A stretch of 36,646 nucleotides of DNA from Sphingomonas vulcanisoli (GTDB lineage Bacteria; Pseudomonadota; Alphaproteobacteria; Sphingomonadales; Sphingomonadaceae), in NCBI RefSeq assembly GCF_011761305.1, contig NZ_JAAOZC010000013.1, positions 1 to 36,646 on the forward strand. Direction: 5' to 3'. How positions within the stretch are numbered: position 1 is the first letter of the stretch; each line of letters opens with the position of its first letter. The notes under the pieces were generated by a model. It was not told where the DNA came from. It made no database searches and worked only from the letters and a program-made list of their open reading frames with translations. The translations under genes and the position numbers were made by a program. Below, piece by piece: positions 24,290 to 33,019 of this stretch.

Positions 24290-26761
24290 TTACCAGTTGA
24301 TCCCGGCACGGACGTAAAGATAGCGCCCGTTGAAACCCCAGGGCGAATAGAAGGGGTAAGCCGTCACGCCGGTGGTGTTGAGATAGGCCGGAGCCTGCTT
24401 CGGATAGATATCGAACAGATTGCTGGCACCCAGCGCGAGCTGCACACCGGTCTTGGGCTGATACCGAAGCTCCAGATCGGCGATCGCCTTCTTGCCGGTC
24501 TGGAGATCGTTGGTCAGCGCCTGTCCGTTGACGAGAACGGTCGCGGTCGTGCCCGGCTGGGTGACATTGCCGTAATAGGTTACGCGCGCGGTCGCGCCGA
24601 GCACGCCGCTCGTCCAATCCAGCGTCCCCGTCACCTTCTCGCCGGGCGTACCGTCCTCGATCGTCAGGATGCGGCTTCGCGCGAAGAGCACGGGCGCGGG
24701 GTTGAGGTTGGCGGCGGTGTTGGCCGGCACCTTGGTCACGGTGATCTTGTTGACGTTGCCGGCTACGGTGAAATCGAACGTGCCGGCCTTGTCCGTGCGC
24801 AGCCGGTAATGGGCAATCGCATCGATGCCCTTGGTGGTGGAAGCGATGCCGTTGACGAAGAAGCGCGCCGCCGAGACCTGCTGGCCCGTCGCCGCGATCA
24901 ACGCCGCCACCTGCGGGCTGAACGTGGCCGAGATATTCTCGGACAGGCCAATCTGGTTGCGGATGTGGATGCGATAGGCGTCCACCGTGAGATCGAGCCC
25001 ACCGAAACGGATCACCGTGCCCGCAGAGAGGTTGGTCGATTTCTCAGGCTCGAGTGGCTTGCCGCCCAGCGCCGTGCCGACGGTGCTCGTCGAAGGATAG
25101 GTGCCGGTCAGCACCGGATTGTTGTTGACGATCACCGATGCGGTCGAGGTGAAATATTGCTGCTGGAGGGATGGCGCGCGGAAGCCTGTGGACGCCGTGC
25201 CGCGCAGCGCGAAATGCGGCGAAAAATCATAGCGCGCTGAAACCTTGCCGGTGCCGGTCGATCCGAAATCCGAATAATGCTCGCCACGGCCGGCGAGGCC
25301 GAGCAGCAGCTTTTCGGTGATCTGGGCTTCGAGATCGAGATAGATAGATGCATTCTCGCGGTGCTTGGTGATGACGTTGCTCGGCTGAAAGCCGCCGAAG
25401 CCCTGCGCCCCCGGCTGCGCTGTGAAGGTGCCCTGCGCGAACGGGCCGACCTGATAGGAGCCGGGTTCGCCCGCGATGATCTGGAAGCCCTCGCGCCGCC
25501 CCTCGGCACCGAACGCGACGTTCAGCGACTGAAACACGTCGAACTTGCGGCTGACGTCCACCCCGCCGACGAGCTGATCGTAGACCAGCGCGCCATCGTA
25601 GAAGTTGCGCGGGCTCGCCGCGCCGAGGCTGTAATTGGCGGTGTTGAGCGTGCTGAAATCGATCCGGTTGCGGCCGTAGCTGACGTTGCCATCGACGGTC
25701 CAACCGGAGACATCGCCCTTGATGCCGATCGCCGAGTTGAGATCCTTCGAATGCGTGTTGATGTACGGCAGGAAGCCGCTGGCATAATCGGGATAGAGCT
25801 GGGCAACGGTCTGGGCCGTGGTCGTTGCGGTCGCCGGAATGGCGGTCGCCGAAGCCAAGCGGGGGAAGGCCGCCGAGGTCGAATCGCGATATTGATAGCC
25901 GAGCCAGCCGTAGAGCTTCAGACTGTCGGTGATCGATGTGCCCGCATTCGCCCAGGCAGTATATTGCTTCACCGAAGGATCGCCGAAGCGGCTGTCCACT
26001 GCGGTCGGCGTGATGCGCGGATCATAGTCGCCCCGGCTGGTCGGCAGGCGGCGCTGATATTCGCCGGATATGGTCAGATAGCCGTCGCTGCCGAAACCGA
26101 TGCCCTGCCAGGCCGATGCGTTGAGCGTGTGTTCGCCGGTCACGCTGCGGGAGCCGCGCGCGGTGTTGATATCGGTATCGTAGAGCCCATAGGTTACCGC
26201 CGCACCGCCGCCCGAGCGGGCCTGACGCAGGCGCAGGTTGATCACGCCGGAGATGGCGTCCGAACCATATTGCGCCGAAGCGCCATCGCGCAGCACCTCG
26301 ATCGTATCGAGCGCGACGGTGGGAATGGTGTTGAGATCGACGGCGGCGGCACCGCGACCGACCGAGCCATTGATGTTGAGCAACGCCGCGGTGTGGCCGC
26401 GCACGCCGTTGATGAGCACCAGCGTCTCATCGGGCGACAGGCCGCGCAGCGTCGCCGGGCGGATGGCATCGGTGCCGTCGACCGCGGAAGCTCGGGGGAA
26501 ATCGATCGAGGGTGCAACCGCGGCGAGCGCGGCGCCCAGCTCGGTGGTGCCCTGCTGGCGCAGCGTCGCGGCCGAAAGCACGTCGACGGGGGATGCGGAA
26601 TCGAGCTTGGAGCGGCCGGCGGTGCGGGTGCCCGTCACCACGATCTCGTTCCCGCTATCGTCGGCAGTGACGCTCTGCGGGGCCGCGGTGGGGGTCTGCG
26701 CATGGGCGAGAGAGGCGGCGGTCAACGCCAAAACGGAAGTTGCAAGGCTAAGAGAATACAC
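24290..26761 (-). CDS. TonB-dependent outer-membrane receptor
   Basis: Outer-membrane barrel that imports a ligand with energy from TonB; 823 residues from the GTG at 26761, which has AAGGGAAAT upstream; the longer frame to 26911 has no such site. Signal peptide 1-22 (ending LAHAQ), TonB-box region near 37-43 (NEIVVTGTR), plug domain about 45-165 with TLRGLSPDETLVLINGVRG, VDLNTIPTVALDTIEVLRDGAS and AQYGSDAISGVINL, then the barrel with IRFGGLDLTVDAYRIHI and the final strand YLYVRAGINW ending in an aromatic residue. The substrate is not evident; no iron-box, cobalamin or sugar gene is adjacent. A long non-coding leader with G-tracts precedes it. Confidence 0.93.
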   Translation of the reverse strand: MYSLSLATSVLALTAASLAHAQTPTAAPQSVTADDSGNEIVVTGTRTAGRSKLDSASPVDVLSAATLRQQGTTELGAALAAVAPSIDFPRASAVDGTDAIRPATLRGLSPDETLVLINGVRGHTAALLNINGSVGRGAAAVDLNTIPTVALDTIEVLRDGASAQYGSDAISGVINLRLRQARSGGGAAVTYGLYDTDINTARGSRSVTGEHTLNASAWQGIGFGSDGYLTISGEYQRRLPTSRGDYDPRITPTAVDSRFGDPSVKQYTAWANAGTSITDSLKLYGWLGYQYRDSTSAAFPRLASATAIPATATTTAQTVAQLYPDYASGFLPYINTHSKDLNSAIGIKGDVSGWTVDGNVSYGRNRIDFSTLNTANYSLGAASPRNFYDGALVYDQLVGGVDVSRKFDVFQSLNVAFGAEGRREGFQIIAGEPGSYQVGPFAQGTFTAQPGAQGFGGFQPSNVITKHRENASIYLDLEAQITEKLLLGLAGRGEHYSDFGSTGTGKVSARYDFSPHFALRGTASTGFRAPSLQQQYFTSTASVIVNNNPVLTGTYPSTSTVGTALGGKPLEPEKSTNLSAGTVIRFGGLDLTVDAYRIHIRNQIGLSENISATFSPQVAALIAATGQQVSAARFFVNGIASTTKGIDAIAHYRLRTDKAGTFDFTVAGNVNKITVTKVPANTAANLNPAPVLFARSRILTIEDGTPGEKVTGTLDWTSGVLGATARVTYYGNVTQPGTTATVLVNGQALTNDLQTGKKAIADLELRYQPKTGVQLALGASNLFDIYPKQAPAYLNTTGVTAYPFYSPWGFNGRYLYVRAGINW

Positions 26762-27128
26762 GGTTATTTCCCTTTTTTGCGCGGCCCGTGGGGAGAGAGC
26801 CGTTCGCGGGCGGCGGATATATGAACGCCAAAGGGAGCGCGGGACCGCAAAAAAGTTTGTCCAGTTCAAAGCTAGTCTTTGTTGCGCGGCTGCTGCGGCC
26901 CGACGCGGCATAAATCTGCCAAAAACGATCGCGACGGTGCGGTATCGGCCGCGCCCGCGAGGATTACGCTACGAATATTGCCGATCGACTGTGTTCGGCC
27001 CGCAACGCCGCATCGCACTCGCGCGGGCTAGCGATGATGGGGGGGGGCTGGATAGGTCCTGCGCCGGGAAGTGAGCCCTCCACCAGCCTGTAACGTTTCC
27101 TGTCACCGTGCCCGGGGGGGGGGGCCGG
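26762..27128. other. Non-coding spacer with two long G-tracts
   Basis: 367 nt without a credible gene between the TonB receptor start and the flavoprotein stop. It holds an AT-richer part at about 26830-26930 (candidate receptor promoter region, no box I trust), and a run of 9 G (27039-27047) and a run of 11 G (27114-27124). No strong hairpin with T-tract was found. Confidence 0.6.
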
Positions 27129-28481
27129 TTAGAGCCCCTCGCCGCCTACCCAATGCGCATTGGAAAGTTTGCGGGCGACGGACCAGGTCTGGCGGCGGAT
27201 GTCGGGCACCGCGACGATTTCCCAGAAGGTGCCGCGCGTCATCGGGCCGAGCGCGAACAGGCGGGATTGGGGCTGGCCGTCGGCGCCGATCACTTCGGAT
27301 TGGGCGGTGACATCGATGCCGATCCGCATCGGATCGGGGCGGATCAGTCCGCGCTCCAGCAAGCGCGCGAGCAAGGGATCGGCGCTGCGGCGGAGATCGC
27401 CCTGCGGCCCGGTGGCGTTGATGATCCGCCGCGCGGCGAGGGTGACAGGGGCATCCTCGCCCCGGGGGCGGTAGGTGACGCGCACGCCCTCCCCCGCGGC
27501 TTCGCTGCCGATCAGCTTGCCGGCAAGAATGTGCAGCCGCCCCTCGGCCTGCAACGCGACGATGCGCGCGGCGATCGAAGGGGCCATGCGATGGCGATGG
27601 ATATCCCACCACGGGCGGAGGTGGCGGAGGAAGCGATTGCGCTGCTCGGCCTCGGCACCAACCCAAAGATCCTGCGTGAACGGCCGCAGCTCGTCCACCG
27701 CCTCGCGCCAGCCGATCGCCTTGGCGCGGCCGCGGACGTGGCGGAGCAGGCCCACCGCCTCGGGCTTTGGACGATCATGGAGCGGCGGCGGCAGTTTCAC
27801 GTCATCGTGGATGCGCGGGGTCAAGCCACGGCGGGAGAGCGCGACGATCCGGCCTTGATAGCCGCGCGCGTCTAGCGCGAGGACGATATCGATCGTCGTC
27901 AGGCCGCTGCCGATCACGACCACCGTGTCGTCCGGCCCCAGCCCTTCCTCCCAGCTCGTGGCCCAGGGATCGTGCGCGAAGCGATCGGGGCCGAGCGCCT
28001 GGGGATCGATGCCCGGCGGGATGTGCGGCGGCAGATTGCCGACCGCTAGGATCGCGGCATCGGCGCCGATCCGCCCGCCGCTCGCCAGCACCACCTCCAC
28101 CGCATCGCCACGGACGTTGACGTCCACCGCCTCGTCCCGGAGCAGCGACAGCCGCGCCAGATCGGCCTCGCGCGTTTTTTCGAGGATGCCGGAGAGATAT
28201 TCGCCGTAGATCAGGCGCGGCGCAAAACCCGCACCCAGCTCGGGATGATGCTCGGCCAGCCAGCGCGCGAAATGGCCGGGATCGTCGGACAGCGCGCTCA
28301 TGTTGCCGGCGCGGACGTTGAGCAGGTGATCGGGGTGCGCGGCGGAATAAGCGACGCCGCGCGCGGTGGTCCGGCGGCGCTCGATCAGGGTCGCGCGGGG
28401 GCCTTCGTGGCGCAGCAGGTTGACCGCCTGAAGCGCGCCCGAAAAGCCGCCCCCGATAATTGCGACATGCTTGATCTGCAT
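27129..28481 (-). CDS. FAD/NAD(P)-binding oxidoreductase, FAD_NAD_binding_9 type
   Basis: Predicted cytoplasmic flavoprotein, 450 residues from ATG 28481 (AAGGGGA lies upstream; the open frame to 28637 is not used). The first Rossmann motif is at the N terminus (HVAIIGGGFSGALQAVNLLR), followed by ARGVAYSAAHPDHLLNVRAGNMSAL, the pattern of this family; a second nucleotide-binding motif VVVIGSGLTTIDIVLAL is at about 168-184. The C-terminal part contains INATGPQGDLRRSADPLL. Related proteins are usually of unknown substrate. It lies 104 nt downstream of the FkbH-like gene on the same strand, so they may be co-transcribed. Confidence 0.85.
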   Translation of the reverse strand: MQIKHVAIIGGGFSGALQAVNLLRHEGPRATLIERRRTTARGVAYSAAHPDHLLNVRAGNMSALSDDPGHFARWLAEHHPELGAGFAPRLIYGEYLSGILEKTREADLARLSLLRDEAVDVNVRGDAVEVVLASGGRIGADAAILAVGNLPPHIPPGIDPQALGPDRFAHDPWATSWEEGLGPDDTVVVIGSGLTTIDIVLALDARGYQGRIVALSRRGLTPRIHDDVKLPPPLHDRPKPEAVGLLRHVRGRAKAIGWREAVDELRPFTQDLWVGAEAEQRNRFLRHLRPWWDIHRHRMAPSIAARIVALQAEGRLHILAGKLIGSEAAGEGVRVTYRPRGEDAPVTLAARRIINATGPQGDLRRSADPLLARLLERGLIRPDPMRIGIDVTAQSEVIGADGQPQSRLFALGPMTRGTFWEIVAVPDIRRQTWSVARKLSNAHWVGGEGL

Positions 28482-28585
28482 GGATGTCCCCTTTGGGAAC
28501 GGCCCATGCCGGAACAGGCGAGGCACGGCTAGATGTGCCGCGCAGCCTCTCCCTGTCCTTCCCGCACGGGGATGACGGGATAAGG

Positions 28586-30145
28586 CTAGGCGGCGAGCAT
28601 TTCCGGCACGTTTTCGGCGGCAAGCTGATCGTACCAAAGATCGATCAGCGCCGCGAACTTCCGCACCGCGCCGGGGAGGAGATGGTTGACGTCCTTGACC
28701 TCATCCGGGGCGTGCAGCTCCTGACTCTCGACCAGTGACACGCAGGGATAGATATCGAACATCTCCCGCCAGATGGCGTTGAACGCGATCGTCCGCGCGC
28801 GGCTGATCCCCATCCAGGGATAATATTGATGATCGACGAGATTCTCGGCAGGCAGGATAACGAGCGCGCGTGTGCCGCTGGCGGTCCAGAGTTGGCAGAG
28901 CGCATGCACGCATTGCGCAAACAGGCCGTTGTCGAGCAAATCGGCCAGCGCGTCCCAGCGGGGGCTCTCATAATCGACCCCCGCGCCATAGACGACATGC
29001 GCCGGGAAAGCGGGATCGGCGAAGCCCGGCTCACACATCTGCCGCATGGTGAAGATGCGCGGATGATTGTCGAATGCGATATCGGCGCGGTGGCGGCTAT
29101 AATGGGCGAGCCCCCCCGACTGACAGTTGCAGATGATGCGGATTGCCGGATCGGGCAGCAGTCCTTCGACATATGCGCTCAGCAGCTGCGCGCTCGCCGC
29201 GTTGGCGTAGGGAATACGTTCGATCCAATACGATGGCGTTCGGGCGAAGCGCTCGGCAAAAGCCGGATGGTTCAACGGCGGCACGGGTGGATAGAGCGTC
29301 ACCGCGCGCCGCGTAAGCTCGTCGAGCGCATATTGTTCCATTCCCATATGCATCGCGCGGCATGAGAAGGTGAAGTGAACGAGATCGAAGCCGCCATCGC
29401 CGAGATTGCGCAGCATGACGAAGCCGATCAGGCCGTAATCGCCATATTTATCGCTGGCGAATAACGCGAGACAGGGGTGCGCGATCACGTCGATGATCTG
29501 ATCGCGCAGGCTATCCGCCGTTACGCGTGATTGCGTGTAGTTAAGCTGGTTGGAGCGGTTGATCAGCTCAACGATGCGATCGACATAGTCCAGCGTCTCC
29601 ATGCAGAAAGGCGCGCAGACCTTGATTTCCGAAGCGCGGAGGAAATCGGCATCGGAGAGCTGCCCGGCGGCGGCGCGATCGGCGCGTTTGGCTTCGAGGA
29701 TGCGATACTCGGGGACACGGCTTTTGGTGCCCTTGGCCTGCGCCAGCGCTTCGGCGAGGACATTGTCAGCATCCGCCGTCGTAATGTCGAGGATCTGGAT
29801 ATCGGGGATACGGTGGCGCACCTCGTTGAGATTGAGCGGATTGTCGTCGACGAACAGCACGTCCGGCGCGCGCAGCTGCATGTCAGCGATGATCGCCTCG
29901 ATCGCCTGCGGCTTGGGGGTGAAGGCGATGTGGGGGAAGACGAATTCGTCCCACAGGCCCAGCGCTTCGAGCTTGGCGCGGGCGGTGGCGAAATCATTCT
30001 TGGAACAGATCGCGGAGACGACGCCCTTGGCGTTGAAGGCGCGGATCAGCGCCGCGCGATGGTCGAAAAGCTGGACGTCGTCGCCGTCGGCAAGGGTGCC
30101 GCGCCAGAGCGTATCGTCCAGATCCCAGATGATGAGCTTGATCAT
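28586..30145 (-). CDS. HAD-IIIC / FkbH-like protein with C-terminal SGNH-like domain
   Basis: 519 residues. N-terminal HAD domain (1-135): nucleophile motif WDLDDTLWRGTL with D8 and D10, then VVSAICSKND and VLFVDDNPLNLNEVR, as in FkbH enzymes that load a glyceryl unit from 1,3-bisphosphoglycerate onto a carrier protein. A FkbH-specific domain (about 165-310) shows INRSNQLNYTQSRVT and DKYGDYGLIGFV. The last ~190 residues look like an SGNH/WcbI-type domain: ICNCQSGGLAHYS (338-350) and a DxxH motif DVNH (485-488). In usual FkbH proteins an SGNH-like part is N-terminal, so the order is unusual. No carrier protein or polyketide gene is nearby; the substrate is unknown. The start at 30145 follows GGAGGCACAGG. 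Confidence 0.82.
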   Translation of the reverse strand: MIKLIIWDLDDTLWRGTLADGDDVQLFDHRAALIRAFNAKGVVSAICSKNDFATARAKLEALGLWDEFVFPHIAFTPKPQAIEAIIADMQLRAPDVLFVDDNPLNLNEVRHRIPDIQILDITTADADNVLAEALAQAKGTKSRVPEYRILEAKRADRAAAGQLSDADFLRASEIKVCAPFCMETLDYVDRIVELINRSNQLNYTQSRVTADSLRDQIIDVIAHPCLALFASDKYGDYGLIGFVMLRNLGDGGFDLVHFTFSCRAMHMGMEQYALDELTRRAVTLYPPVPPLNHPAFAERFARTPSYWIERIPYANAASAQLLSAYVEGLLPDPAIRIICNCQSGGLAHYSRHRADIAFDNHPRIFTMRQMCEPGFADPAFPAHVVYGAGVDYESPRWDALADLLDNGLFAQCVHALCQLWTASGTRALVILPAENLVDHQYYPWMGISRARTIAFNAIWREMFDIYPCVSLVESQELHAPDEVKDVNHLLPGAVRKFAALIDLWYDQLAAENVPEMLAA

Positions 30146-30229
30146 CCTGTGCCTCCATGAGCTTACCCGGGGAGGGCTCTCATGGAGGACGATATCGGAA
30201 TATGGTAAGCAGGCGGTTAACTCTAAAGC

Positions 30230-30316
30230 GTCATGGTGGACGTGTTCCGGCCTACACCCATCAACAAGCTACAGGGCTCGTGGTTGGGTGGACCCCGGAA
30301 CAAGTCCGGGGTGACG
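30230..30316. repeat. 87-bp imperfect palindrome, copy 2
   Basis: Same length and layout as the copy at 18480-18566: GTCATGGTGGACGTGTTCCGG at the left, CCCCGGAACAAGTCCGGGG then TGACG at the right, with the right arm identical. It ends 13 nt before the ctrA stop codon, between the 3' end of ctrA and the start of the FkbH-like gene. Confidence 0.8.
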
Positions 30317-30329
30317 GGTGGTGCTTAGT

Positions 30330-31031
30330 TCAGGCGACTTCCGCCATCACCACTTCTTCGAGCTCGCGGAGCACATAGCCACGGCCCCAGACGGTCTCGA
30401 TATAATTGTCGCCGCCGCACGCCAGGCTGAGCTTCTTGCGCAGCTTGCAGATGAAGACGTCAATGATCTTGAGCTCGGGCTCGTCCATGCCGCCGTAGAG
30501 ATGGTTTAAGAACATTTCCTTGGTCAGCGTCGTGCCCTTGCGGAGCGAGAGCAGCTCCAGCATCGCATATTCCTTGCCGGTGAGGTGGACGCGCGCGCCA
30601 TCGACCTCGACCGTCTTGGCATCGAGGTTCACCGCCAGCTTGCCGGTGCGGATCACGCTCTGGCTGTGGCCCTTCGAGCGGCGGACGATCGCATGGATGC
30701 GCGCGACCAGCTCGTCGCGGTGGAAGGGCTTGGTGACATAATCGTCGGCACCGAAGCCGAGCGCGCGGACCTTGGCCTCGGTCTCGCTGGTGCCGGAAAG
30801 GATCAACACCGGCGTTGTGACGCGGCTGGTGCGGAGCTTCTTGAGCACGTCATAACCGGTCATGTCGGGCAGGTTGAGGTCCAACGCGATCAGATCGTAA
30901 TCGTAGAGCTTGCCGAGATCGAGGCCTTCCTCGCCCAGGTCCGTCGTATAGACATTGAAGCCTTCGGCGTTCAGCATCAGTTCGATGCTGCGCGCGGTGG
31001 TGGGATCATCCTCGATCAGAAGCACACGCAT
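30330..31031 (-). CDS. ctrA: Cell-cycle response regulator CtrA
   Basis: Master regulator of alphaproteobacterial cell-cycle and motility genes, an OmpR-type DNA-binding response regulator; 233 residues from ATG 31031 ([12 protein letters not shown]; the frame is open upstream but the ATG is family-standard). Receiver 1-115: E7/D8/D9, phosphoacceptor D51 (LDLNLPDM), K102 region TKPFH. The winged-helix domain carries the highly conserved [54 protein letters not shown] (about 148-201). The C terminus ends in AEVA; the Caulobacter protein ends in Ala-Ala, its ClpXP signal. A perfect CtrA box lies about 70-85 nt upstream, pointing to autoregulation. Confidence 0.97.
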   Translation of the reverse strand: MRVLLIEDDPTTARSIELMLNAEGFNVYTTDLGEEGLDLGKLYDYDLIALDLNLPDMTGYDVLKKLRTSRVTTPVLILSGTSETEAKVRALGFGADDYVTKPFHRDELVARIHAIVRRSKGHSQSVIRTGKLAVNLDAKTVEVDGARVHLTGKEYAMLELLSLRKGTTLTKEMFLNHLYGGMDEPELKIIDVFICKLRKKLSLACGGDNYIETVWGRGYVLRELEEVVMAEVA

Positions 31032-31098
31032 GGTAAATCGTTTCCCCTGTTGCCCAAGCAGCCTTACGCCGCAACGTTCACCTTTGTGAAAGAAAAAG

Positions 31099-31114
31099 GT
31101 TAACGCCGATTTAA
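31099..31114 (-). promoter_or_regulatory. Perfect CtrA box between ctrA and rluA-type gene
   Basis: On the minus strand TTAA-ATCGGCG-TTAAC, an exact match to TTAA-N7-TTAAC. It is 70-85 nt upstream of ctrA and about 33 nt upstream of the divergent pseudouridine synthase gene, so CtrA could control both. Confidence 0.72.
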
Positions 31115-31146
31115 GCGCACCATCCTTTAGAAACTTTTTATCAGCA

Positions 31147-31833
31147 ATGGTTACTCCGCATCGCCCCCATAGATTGATCGAGCGGCTCGATATCCTCTTC
31201 GAGGATGGGGAGGCGATTGCGATCAGCAAGCCTGCGGGTCTGGCCGTGGACCGCCCGCGCGACGGCAGCCCATCCGTAGAATCCCTGCTGCCCGATCTCC
31301 GGCTCGGCTTCGGGCGCCCGCCGTTCATCACGCACCGGATCGATCGCGATACCTCGGGCTGCCTCGTGCTGGCGCGAAACCCCAAGGCGCTCAAGCGCGT
31401 GATGGCCGCGTTCGAAGAAGGCGCGGTGGAGAAGACCTATCTCGCCATCCTCAACGGCATTCCGGATCAGGCGGAAGGCGTGATCGATCTGCCGCTCGCC
31501 AAGATCAGCAGCCGGGAGGCGGGGTGGCGGATCATCGCCGACCCGAACGGCAAGCCGGCGCTGACGCACTGGCGCAAACTGGCGGAGAAGGGCGAGCGAT
31601 CGCTGATCCTGTTCACGCCCCAGACCGGACGGACGCATCAGTTGCGCGTCCATGCCGCAGAGGGGTTGGGCTTATCCATTCTGGGCGATCCGGTTTATGG
31701 CCAGCCCCGCGCGGACGGCATGATGCTCCACGCCTGGAAGATCAGCATTCCCCGCGAGGGTAAACCGCCGATCGCAGCCGAGGCGCCCTTCCCCGATCGC
31801 TTCCGCAAGGCCGGCTTCGATGCCCCCGATTGA
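31147..31833 (+). CDS. RluA-family pseudouridine synthase
   Basis: Predicted to isomerise uridine to pseudouridine in rRNA or tRNA; 228 residues, no S4 domain, so of the short RluA/TruC-like form. The catalytic motif HRIDRDTSG is at residues 63-71 with D66 as nucleophile, followed by KTYLAILNG and [10 protein letters not shown] (about 160-169), LGDPVYG and MLHAWKI. No clear ribosome binding site precedes the ATG, so the transcript may have a short leader. It overlaps arfB by 14 nt, a frequent pairing in alphaproteobacteria. The target RNA cannot be told. Confidence 0.9.
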   Translation: MVTPHRPHRLIERLDILFEDGEAIAISKPAGLAVDRPRDGSPSVESLLPDLRLGFGRPPFITHRIDRDTSGCLVLARNPKALKRVMAAFEEGAVEKTYLAILNGIPDQAEGVIDLPLAKISSREAGWRIIADPNGKPALTHWRKLAEKGERSLILFTPQTGRTHQLRVHAAEGLGLSILGDPVYGQPRADGMMLHAWKISIPREGKPPIAAEAPFPDRFRKAGFDAPD

Positions 31834-32233
31834 GCTCCAGCCGCTGCCCGAAGACGCGCTGGAGGAACGCTATCTCGCGGCCACCGGCCCGGGCGGGCAG
31901 AACGTCAACAAGGTGGCGACGGCGGTACAGCTTCGCGTCGACGTTTACGCGCTGCGCCTGCCGCCCGATGCCTTCGCGCGGCTGAAGGTGCTGGCGGGCA
32001 GCCGCTGGGTGGAGGGCGGCGCGATCCTCGTCACCGCCCGCCGCTTCCGCACCCGCGAGGCCAACCGCAAGGACGCGCGCGATCGCATCGCGGCTCTGGT
32101 GGCGGAGGCATTGGTAAGGCCGGAACGGCGGATCAAGACCAAGCCGAGCAAGAGCGCCAAGGCCAAGCGAGTGGAGGGCAAGACAATACGCGGCGAGATC
32201 AAGCGTGGTCGGGGCAAGGTCAGCCTGGATTAA
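31820..32233 (+). CDS. arfB: Alternative ribosome-rescue factor / peptidyl-tRNA hydrolase ArfB
   Basis: Releases peptides from ribosomes stalled on truncated mRNA. 137 residues with the class-I release-factor GGQ motif (ATGPGGQNVNK, G25-G26-Q27) and the basic, lysine/arginine-rich C-terminal tail (about 105-137) that enters the empty mRNA channel. The middle ARRFRTREANRKDARDRI is typical. It overlaps the upstream pseudouridine synthase; a palindromic element follows. Confidence 0.93.
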   Translation: MPPIELQPLPEDALEERYLAATGPGGQNVNKVATAVQLRVDVYALRLPPDAFARLKVLAGSRWVEGGAILVTARRFRTREANRKDARDRIAALVAEALVRPERRIKTKPSKSAKAKRVEGKTIRGEIKRGRGKVSLD

Positions 32234-32250
32234 ACAAAACGCATAATCTT

Positions 32251-32362
32251 CCATCCTCCCCGGCAAGGGGAGGTGGCGCGCGAAGTGGTGTCGCGCTATC
32301 GAGAGGGTACACCCCTCTGACATCGCTCCGCGATGCCACCCCCCCCTCACAGGGGAGGATGG
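32251..32362. repeat. Palindromic GGGGAGG element after arfB
   Basis: Terminal inverted repeat CCATCCTCCCC (32251-32261) and GGGGAGGATGG (32352-32362), with inner hairpins (CCTCCCCGGCAAGGGGAGG at the left, GCCACC and GGTGGC arms further in). It fills most of the 172-nt gap before the next gene and may end the arfB transcript. The rest of the gap shows nothing I can name. Confidence 0.78.
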
Positions 32363-32405
32363 CGATTGCCATGACTATCGCGGGCTAGGGCGCTAGAAGC
32401 CGCGC

Positions 32406-32891
32406 ATGTACCAATTCGACATCGCCCCCGCCGATAAGCCCGCGCTCTATCGCGACCTGCTTTCCGCGCTCGACGGTCTCACCTCCGGCGAACCCGACGC
32501 GATCGCCAACATGGCCAACGCCGCCGCGCTGCTGTGGGAATATCTCCCCGATCTCAATTGGGCAGGTTTCTATCGCAATGTCGGCGGCGAGCTGGTGCTG
32601 GGGCCGTTTCAGGGCAAGGCGGCGTGTCTCCGCATTCCCTTCGGTCAGGGCGTGTGCGGCACGGCGGCGGCGACCGGCGCGAGCCAGCTGGTTGAGGACG
32701 TGCATGCCTTTCCAGGGCATATCACCTGCGACGCCGCCTCAGCCTCCGAGCTGGTGGTGCCCATCATCGCCGAGGATATTTTGCTCGGCGTGCTCGATCT
32801 CGACAGCCCGCGCGTCGCGCGATTCGATGCTGAGGATCGGGCGGGATGCGAGGCGCTGATGGCGCTGCTCGGTCCGAGACTGCGCGGCTGA
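32406..32891 (+). CDS. msrC: Free methionine-(R)-sulfoxide reductase, GAF domain
   Basis: Reduces free methionine-R-sulfoxide with thioredoxin; 161 residues, one GAF domain. The three cysteines of this family are present: C74 (GKAACLRIPFG), C84 (GQGVCGTAAAT) and C108 (GHITCDAAS), the last presumed catalytic. NWAGFYRNVGGELVLGPFQG and LGVLDLDSPRVARF are typical. Its stop codon is shared with the palindromic element downstream. Confidence 0.93.
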   Translation: MYQFDIAPADKPALYRDLLSALDGLTSGEPDAIANMANAAALLWEYLPDLNWAGFYRNVGGELVLGPFQGKAACLRIPFGQGVCGTAAATGASQLVEDVHAFPGHITCDAASASELVVPIIAEDILLGVLDLDSPRVARFDAEDRAGCEALMALLGPRLRG

Positions 32892-33019
32892 TCCTCCCCT
32901 GTAAGGGGAGGTGGCATCGCGGAGCGATGACGGAGGAGGCTCCCAACTAGCGCTGCGCCTGGCAGTCAGCCCCCTCCACCATCCTTCGGATGGTCCCCCT
33001 CCCCGTACAGGGGAGGATC
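32890..33019. repeat. Palindromic GGGGAGG element joining two convergent stop codons
   Basis: Terminal arms GATCCTCCCCTG (32890-32901) and CAGGGGAGGATC (33008-33019) are perfect complements; the left part also folds alone (CCTCCCCTGTAAGGGGAGG), as does CCATCCTTCGGATGG. The left end overlaps the TGA of the reductase gene, the right end overlaps the TGA (TCA) of the helicase gene, so the element exactly fills the 126-nt convergent gap. Probably a bidirectional terminator. Confidence 0.8.

Noticed and set aside
26762-26911. N-terminal extension of the TonB receptor
   Set aside because: It would put about 50 arginine-rich residues before a clear signal peptide; the GTG at 26761 has a good ribosome binding site.
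32251-33019. GGGGAGG repeats considered as a CRISPR-like or tandem array
   Set aside because: The units are palindromes at separate intergenic places with whole genes between them, not regularly spaced identical repeats with spacers, and no cas genes are present.
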